Positions 34,858-39,186 of a DNA stretch of 39,186 nucleotides are shown piece after piece. Within the stretch, counting starts at the first letter, position 1; the number at the start of each line of letters is the position of its first letter. A program made the position numbers and the translations under genes. Where the stretch lies: positions 1 to 39,186 of the forward strand of contig JBJFFE010000055.1 of assembly GCA_051891435.1 (NCBI GenBank), in the 5' to 3' direction. The notes beneath the pieces were generated by a model. The model ran no database searches. It saw only the letters and a program-made list of their open reading frames with translations, and was not told the DNA's origin. This stretch comes from UMGS1933 sp051891435. GTDB lineage: Bacteria; Bacillota; Clostridia; TANB77; CAG-508.

Positions 34858-35421
34858 ATGAAAGATACAATTATAATAGTAGAAGGTCCACAAGGAGCAG
34901 GAAAAACAACTTTTACAAATTATTTAAGAGAAAAAATAGCACCATCAGACCTTTATAGGCTTACTGGTATAAAAGATAAAACAGAAACTGGATATCCAAA
35001 AATAAAAAGAAAATACTTGAAATTACTAGAATATGTAGAAAATTGTGAAGATGTCAATATGATTTTTGATAGAACTTTTTTCTCAGAAGAAGTATATAGT
35101 CGACTAGGATTTAAATCTTATTCTTTTCATGAACTTTATGAAGAACTATTAAGTAAACTTGATAGTTTAAATTTTGATATTTATTTTGTAGTATTATATT
35201 TGAAAGATACTAGTGAATATGAGAAAAGAATACAAAGAGATAAAGGTGAATATCAAAAATTTTCAGTTGAAAGCAGTATAAAACAACAAAAAGAATATTT
35301 AAAACTAGCAGAGGAAGTAGAAAAACAGACAAAAAATATAAAGGTAATAAAATTTAATAATGATAGTAATGAGGACTATAAAGAAAAAATAGATAAACAA
35401 TTTGGATATTTATTTAAATAA
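34858..35421 (+). CDS. P-loop nucleoside or nucleotide kinase
   Basis: The 187-residue protein has a Walker A at its N-terminus (IIIVEGPQGAGKTTFTNYL), a central MIFDRTFFSEEVYSRLG (DR motif as in thymidylate and deoxynucleoside kinases), and a lid-like region YEKRIQRDKGEYQKFS. It is a small cytosolic kinase. The exact substrate cannot be read from sequence. The next gene, only 14 bases downstream, is a NadD-type nucleotidyltransferase, so a paired role in nucleotide or NAD metabolism is possible, as in the kinase plus adenylyltransferase combination of NadR; this is inference. AAAGGAG precedes ATG 34858. Confidence 0.7.
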   Translation: MKDTIIIVEGPQGAGKTTFTNYLREKIAPSDLYRLTGIKDKTETGYPKIKRKYLKLLEYVENCEDVNMIFDRTFFSEEVYSRLGFKSYSFHELYEELLSKLDSLNFDIYFVVLYLKDTSEYEKRIQRDKGEYQKFSVESSIKQQKEYLKLAEEVEKQTKNIKVIKFNNDSNEDYKEKIDKQFGYLFK

Positions 35422-35435
35422 TGTAGGAGATGAAT

Positions 35436-36006
35436 ATGAGGCTTCGGTTTTTTTGGAGGGAGTTTTAACCCTCCCTCATATGTACATATTAATTTAGCAG
35501 AAATTTTAATTAAAGAATATAATTTAGATAAGATTATATTTGTTCCAGTTGGAAATTATTATGAAAAAAAGGATTTAATAGATGCATGTCATAGATATAA
35601 TATGCTTAAATTAGCAATAGAAGATAATAAACAGCTAGAAATTGAAAAAATAGCAATAGAATCTAAAGTAAAATTATATGCCGCAGATACCTTTACACTA
35701 ATAAAAGAGAAATATAAAAAAGATGATATGTTTTTTATTATGGGCTCTGATAATTTTAGAAAAATGCCAACATGGAAAAATTATGAAGATTTAATAACAA
35801 ACTATAATATAATTGTTATAGAAAGAGAACGAAAAAAAATAAGAAATGAAAATCCAAAAAACATAATTGAATTTATACCAGAAAAATTGGCAAACTCAGA
35901 TTCTACAAAAATTAGAAATATGATAGAAAACAAAAAAAATGTTCAAGAGTATTTAAATCCAAAAGTATATGAATATATAAGAAAAAATAAATTATATATG
36001 GTGTAG
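35436..36006 (+). CDS. nadD: NadD-type nicotinate-nucleotide adenylyltransferase, with a +1 shift at codon 4 (CGG 35445)
   Basis: The enzyme transfers AMP to nicotinate mononucleotide in NAD synthesis. Skipping C35445 gives 189 residues: MRLGFFGGSFNPPSYVHI, then KIIFVPVGNYYEKK, FFIMGSDNFRKMPTWKNYEDL, and NSDSTKIRNMI at the C-terminal end. The nucleotidyltransferase (H/T)xGH motif reads SYVH, so its first residue is Ser, an unusual feature that may alter activity or substrate. Without the shift only 10 residues would be made (stop at 35468). ATG 35436 is chosen because GGAG lies six bases upstream; ATG 35430 touches the GGAG. It follows the kinase by 14 bases. The stop codon TAG at 36004-36006 belongs to the repeat copy E. 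Confidence 0.85.
35445..35448 (+). other. +1 shift site 11: CTT CGGT at codon 4 of nadD
   Basis: ATG AGG CTT CGG TTT TTT TGG becomes ATG AGG CTT GGT TTT TTT GGA (MRLGFFGGSF) when C35445 is skipped. This is the canonical NadD N-terminus with Gly4. Confidence 0.92.
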
Positions 36007-36070
36007 GGGCTGGTCTTGACCAGCCTGTAATAAAAAAACAAAATAACGGGGAAGTCAAGACCGCCCCTAT
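36003..36070. repeat. GC-rich core of the inverted-repeat family, copy E
   Basis: GTAGGGGCTGGTCTTGACCAGCCTGTAA on the left and GGGGAAGTCAAGACCGCCCCTAT on the right form an imperfect palindrome sharing GGTCTTGACC with copy C. Outer AT-rich arms are missing. Its first bases provide the stop codon of nadD. Confidence 0.65.
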
Positions 36071-36085
36071 GAACAACAAATAACA

Positions 36086-36116
36086 AAAACCCCAGAAAAA
36101 AACTGGGGTTTTCTAT
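36086..36116. terminator. Bidirectional terminator between nadD and the minus-strand gene
   Basis: AAAACCCCAG (36086-36095) pairs with CTGGGGTTTT (36103-36112), with A run on the left and T run on the right, so it can serve both strands. It overlaps the last codon of the minus-strand gene. Confidence 0.85.
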
Positions 36117-36421
36117 ATAAACAAATTCAAAAAACTTAAAGAAAGCGAAATTAAGAAAGACTTTATTGAAACTTTAATACTTTTTTTAAACATATTTTGA
36201 GCTACTAAAAGTCTATGTTCTTTAAGCGTAACTAAAGAGGTACATTCTTCAATATTGCTTTCTTCATCAATATTGATATCTTCTTCATTAGAAGATATTT
36301 CATCAGTACCTTCAAAATTAGAATCTTTTGTAATTAAATCATCCAAATTTTCTTTATTTTCAAAAGTTAATTTATAATTGCTGACTTCCTCAAATGTTTC
36401 TTCCTCTAAGGTTTGATTCAT
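36113..36421 (-). CDS. Small acidic protein with a hydrophobic C-terminus, unknown function
   Basis: The product is about 102 residues, very acidic over residues 1-65 (many Glu and Asp), then a basic, amphipathic to hydrophobic end (VSIKSFLISLSLSFLNLFI) that could be a membrane tail anchor. I do not recognise it. The start is uncertain: ATG at 36421 has AAGGG about 12 bases upstream, while a GTG at 36430 is only three bases from it. Real-gene status is supported by the convergent terminator after it, but the low complexity leaves doubt. The gap 36431-36699 contains AT-rich sequence and the promoter of the next operon. Confidence 0.5.
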   Translation of the reverse strand: MNQTLEEETFEEVSNYKLTFENKENLDDLITKDSNFEGTDEISSNEEDINIDEESNIEECTSLVTLKEHRLLVAQNMFKKSIKVSIKSFLISLSLSFLNLFI

Positions 36422-36635
36422 ACTATTCACACCCTTAAATCTTTAGTATATGTAGATTTCAACTGCATTATAACATTACGTAAAATAAAATGCAAATAAA
36501 TTTAAAAAAAAGTTGAAAAAAATAAAAAAACACAAAATTATGTAAATAAATAGAGAATACTGTAATCGAAAAAAATAGTAAAAAGTTTGTCCAAAAGGTA
36601 TAATTCCAAAAAAAGGAAATTTTTCAAAAAAAGTA

Positions 36636-36664
36636 TTTACAAATTCAAACTTCCATAATATAAT
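36636..36664 (+). promoter_or_regulatory. Promoter of the sortase locus
   Basis: TTTACA (36636-36641) and TATAAT (36659-36664) with ideal 17-bp spacing, about 35 bases before the first gene. Confidence 0.7.
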
Positions 36665-36699
36665 ATTGTTGCTAAAAATTTAAAGGGGGGCATATTAAT

Positions 36700-37635
36700 A
36701 TGCAAAATTTAAAATTAAAAATCATTTTTCTAGTAGGAATATTTTCACTAATATTATTGCTAGGGCTACCTGTAAAGGCAACAAATGAAAATTTACAACT
36801 AGTAAAACAATCAGATACAGATTATTTGATTTACATAAACGAAAGTTTAAATTCTTCATTTGAATTTGCTTTTTCAAACGATGAGACAGAACCAACAACA
36901 TATTTGGAAGCAGCAACAGATTCAGCTGAAGGAGGAAATTACATAGCATACATCAATTCATACACAACAGCCAACAGATATATGTGGGCAAAGAATGATG
37001 AAGGTGCATATATTGTAGAATGTGTAGAATTAGATTTAAGCAAAGCAATTCCTGCAAATGAATTAAGTGCAATTCAAAATGTAACAAAAAAAATAGCCGT
37101 AGATACAGACCAAGTCCAAGTAGAAGAAAAAACAATAAATGGCAATAAAGTAACAGTTACAACAGGAAAAGTTGTATTTGAAAATGAAGGTGATTATGAA
37201 TATCAAATAGTTAAATTACCAAATACAGCAGAATATAATGAATTAATGGATTTAGCTGAAAGAATTTCTAAAATAAGTAGTCAAACAGACATGTATACAA
37301 AATTAGGATTGTATACAAAATTTAATAATCTATACAAACAATTATCATCAGAACTTCTTGAAGAAAATTGGATAGATGTTCAAAATCAAGAAATTTTTCA
37401 ACCAGAAGATACAGAAAATGGTGATAAATATGTACTTTGGATTAGAGAAGGAAATACTATTGATGCACAATTTTTAACATCAAAATATGTTGAAGAAAAA
37501 GTTGTAGAAAAAATTACAACAAAATTACCAGTAACTTATGATAACAATACATTACTAATAGTACTTGCAATTTTAGTATTTGCAATAGTAATAGTAAGCA
37601 TTAGAATAAAAAGCCTTAAAAAAGAAGATAAATAG
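36700..37635 (+). CDS. Secreted protein with a C-terminal LPVTY sorting-like motif and membrane helix
   Basis: The 311-residue protein has a signal peptide (KIIFLVGIFSLILLLGLPVKA), an extracellular body of about 250 residues with no recognised enzyme motif (segments YIAYINSYTTANRYMWAK and AISKISSQTDMYTKLGLY-like helices), then LPVTY at about residues 276-280, a hydrophobic helix (LLIVLAILVFAIVIVSI) and a basic tail (KSLKKEDK). This is the layout of a sortase substrate, with Tyr replacing the Gly of LPXTG. GGGGGG precedes ATG 36700 and the sortase gene starts 11 bases after its stop, so it is a likely partner or substrate of that enzyme. Confidence 0.65.
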   Translation: MQNLKLKIIFLVGIFSLILLLGLPVKATNENLQLVKQSDTDYLIYINESLNSSFEFAFSNDETEPTTYLEAATDSAEGGNYIAYINSYTTANRYMWAKNDEGAYIVECVELDLSKAIPANELSAIQNVTKKIAVDTDQVQVEEKTINGNKVTVTTGKVVFENEGDYEYQIVKLPNTAEYNELMDLAERISKISSQTDMYTKLGLYTKFNNLYKQLSSELLEENWIDVQNQEIFQPEDTENGDKYVLWIREGNTIDAQFLTSKYVEEKVVEKITTKLPVTYDNNTLLIVLAILVFAIVIVSIRIKSLKKEDK

Positions 37636-37646
37636 GCGGGGATAAA

Positions 37647-38240
37647 ATGAATAAGTTAAATATTTATAAAGCCTTAAGAGTTGTGTTAGTTATTATAGCA
37701 ATAGTTGTTGCCATATTGGTTGCAAGAAAATTTTATAAAGAAAGTAAAACAGAAAATTTAGCAAAAGAAGTACTTGAAACAATAAAAACAACAACTGAAA
37801 ATTCAGAAACTGGGGAAGTAGTTAAAACAATTGATGCAGAAATGGGAGGATATAAAGTTGTTGGAATAATTAGAATTCCAAAAATAGAATTAGAATATCC
37901 TATTTTAGAGAAAACAAATGTTGAATCTTTAAACATTTCTATAACAAAGTTTTGGGGTAATGAAATAAACGAAATCGGAAATGTTACTCTAGCAGGACAC
38001 AATAACTTAAGCGGAGTAATGTTTGGAAAAATAAAAAAATTAGTTAATGGAGATATAATAGAATTAACAGATACACAAAACATAACATTACAATATGAAG
38101 TATTTGAAACTAAAATTATAGATCCAAATGATATTAGCTGTATACTTCCAATAGAAGAAGGAAGAAGAGAAATAACATTAATAACTTGTGAAAACGGTAG
38201 AGCAAACAGATTTATCGTAAAAGCAAAAGAGGTAAAATAA
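37647..38240 (+). CDS. Sortase
   Basis: Sortases are membrane transpeptidases that cut LPXTG-type signals and join proteins to the wall or to each other. This 197-residue protein has an N-terminal helix (VVLVIIAIVVAILVA), then VGIIRIPKIELEYPIL, the catalytic His118 in TLAGHNN, and Cys181 with Arg188 in TLITCENGRANRFIV. The TLITC and NRFIV pattern is closest to class D sortases of Bacilli and Clostridia. GGCGGGGA precedes ATG 37647. It sits between two genes that carry LPVT-type motifs (one C-terminal, one N-terminal), so these are its most obvious substrates. Confidence 0.9.
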   Translation: MNKLNIYKALRVVLVIIAIVVAILVARKFYKESKTENLAKEVLETIKTTTENSETGEVVKTIDAEMGGYKVVGIIRIPKIELEYPILEKTNVESLNISITKFWGNEINEIGNVTLAGHNNLSGVMFGKIKKLVNGDIIELTDTQNITLQYEVFETKIIDPNDISCILPIEEGRREITLITCENGRANRFIVKAKEVK

Positions 38241-38254
38241 AAGGGAGGTAAAAA

Positions 38255-39186
38255 ATGAAAGGGAAAACAAAAACCATTTTAACTATTGTGATAGCTATCG
38301 TAATTGTTGCCATAGCAGCAGTAGGTACAGTAACATTCTTAAAAGATAATGGTGAAGCAGAAGCTGCAGAAGAAAGCACAAAAAATCAAGTTTTACCAGT
38401 TACTGGTACAGATGATGAACAAACGAGCACTGAAGGAGAACAAAATCCAACAGAAAATTTAAACGGGGAGGAAAACCCAGCAGAACAACCAACAGGAGGA
38501 GAAAATGAAAATCCTGCAGAAGGAACTACTGGAGAAAATACACAAGGAACAACTGAAACAGGAAACCAAGGCACAACTGAAAATCAAGGAACAACAACAG
38601 GAGGGCAAACACAAACAGAACCAGAAACAACAACAATAGAACAAGAAAGACTTGTTTCTACAACTTTAAATTGGACTAATATAAGTCTAAATAGTACAAT
38701 AGGAAGAACAGGAATAAACTATAAGAATTTAGGTTATACAATAAAATATTATCAAGTAGTTGATGAAAAAGAAATCAACTTATTAAATACTGAAACTGGA
38801 AAAGCAGAATATGCAACAAAAGTAACAGTAACAGAGGAGCAAATTAAAGATAATTGTCCAACAGGATATAAATTAGATGAAGAAAATTCAGAATTATCTA
38901 CAACAATAACAGAAAATGTAAATGGCAATGTAGTTGAAGTATATTACGTAAAAGACTATTTTGACTTAAAAATAGAATATGTATATGAAGATGGAACACC
39001 TGCAGCGGATCCATATGAAGAATCTGTAGAATATGAAGGAGAATATAGTGTAGAAAGTCCAGAAATAGAAGGATACACACCAAGCATAGAAGTAGTAGAA
39101 GGAACAATGCCAGCAAATGATGTAACAGTAACAGTAACATACACAATAAATAGCTATGATTTAACAGTAAATTATGTATATGAAGA
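38255..39186 (+). CDS. Surface protein with N-terminal membrane anchor, membrane-proximal LPVTG and MucBP-like repeats (cut by window end)
   Basis: The open frame runs off the window end after about 310 residues. It starts with a transmembrane helix (ILTIVIAIVIVAIAAVGTVTF), followed at residues 47-51 by LPVTG, then a long Thr/Glu/Gly/Asn-rich linker (about residues 52-130), a globular segment (LNWTNISLNSTIG), and then beta-type repeats such as LKIEYVYEDGTPAADPYEESV and LTVNYVYE, characteristic of mucin-binding (MucBP) modules. An LPVTG near the N-terminal anchor rather than the C-terminus is unusual. AGGGAGG precedes ATG 38255. It is the third gene of the sortase locus. The C-terminus is unseen, so another sorting signal may exist. 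Confidence 0.75.
   Translation, partial: MKGKTKTILTIVIAIVIVAIAAVGTVTFLKDNGEAEAAEESTKNQVLPVTGTDDEQTSTEGEQNPTENLNGEENPAEQPTGGENENPAEGTTGENTQGTTETGNQGTTENQGTTTGGQTQTEPETTTIEQERLVSTTLNWTNISLNSTIGRTGINYKNLGYTIKYYQVVDEKEINLLNTETGKAEYATKVTVTEEQIKDNCPTGYKLDEENSELSTTITENVNGNVVEVYYVKDYFDLKIEYVYEDGTPAADPYEESVEYEGEYSVESPEIEGYTPSIEVVEGTMPANDVTVTVTYTINSYDLTVNYVYE

Noticed and set aside
35430..35432. ATG at 35430 as start of nadD
   Set aside because: It touches the GGAG ribosome binding site; ATG 35436 has six bases of spacing and gives the canonical MRLGFFGG start.
3136..35448. Sequencing or assembly error as the cause of the extra C
   Set aside because: Not fully excluded without reads, but the sites are not homopolymers, always add C, always lie exactly at a Gly codon boundary, and none was seen in other codon phases. 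A sequence-driven error should ignore the reading frame.
38386..38644. Antisense reading frames over the repetitive end of the sortase-locus gene
   Set aside because: They arise from low-complexity codons (Glu, Thr, Gly rich) on the plus strand; they have no ribosome binding site and no recognisable domains.

Overview
The window (39,186 bp) is very AT-rich chromosomal DNA from a spore-forming, Gram-positive anaerobe-like Firmicute, most likely an uncultured member of the Clostridia. Evidence is the set of sporulation genes (spoVS, ytfJ/gerW-like, gpr, a YtxC-like gene), a Gram-positive PolC, sortase and cell-wall-sorted proteins, A/T-ending codons throughout, and strong AGGAGG-type ribosome binding sites. 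Most of it is housekeeping sequence in familiar Clostridial gene order.

Layout: tail of tsf; a strongly promoted, terminated structured RNA (~324-629); ymdB-spoVS; a solitary family 5 solute-binding protein; recA (with a probable SOS box), recX, scpA, a DUF2953-like gene, ytfJ; a small secreted protein; an unrecognised 143-aa gene of unlike composition; priA-def-fmt; uppS-cdsA-rseP-polC; a sortase-type surface protein and a membrane protein; recD2-recG; an ORF6N/PLD-like gene; a DUF1653 gene; gpr. A minus-strand block follows (traX-like, ytxC-like, and a DUF4912 + GH57 pair). Then come glmM, a small membrane protein, a P-loop kinase, nadD and a small minus-strand gene, and the window ends in a sortase locus whose last gene is cut by the edge.

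The outstanding observation is at the level of decoding. Seven otherwise intact genes (solute-binding protein, priA, cdsA, polC, recD2, recG, nadD) are each split by what looks like a frameshift, eleven in all, and all eleven are the same event: one extra C directly before a glycine GGA or GGT codon. In the incoming frame the site reads CGG, and dropping the C restores a full-length conserved protein. CGG is otherwise absent as an in-frame codon, except once at codon 5 of the compositionally odd 143-aa gene. The simplest reading is that CGG is not an arginine codon here but a +1 shift signal, or CGGN is a four-base glycine codon. I annotate these genes as functional CDSs with +1 shifts, not pseudogenes.

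Other points of interest are a PolC with no proofreading exonuclease domain, a family of nested inverted-repeat elements with exchangeable GC-rich cores that abut or overlap gene ends, a large nested hairpin upstream of def, a gpr ribosome binding site buried in a hairpin, and a sortase locus with an LPVTG motif next to an N-terminal membrane anchor. No tRNA, rRNA, CRISPR array or insertion sequence with a transposase was seen.
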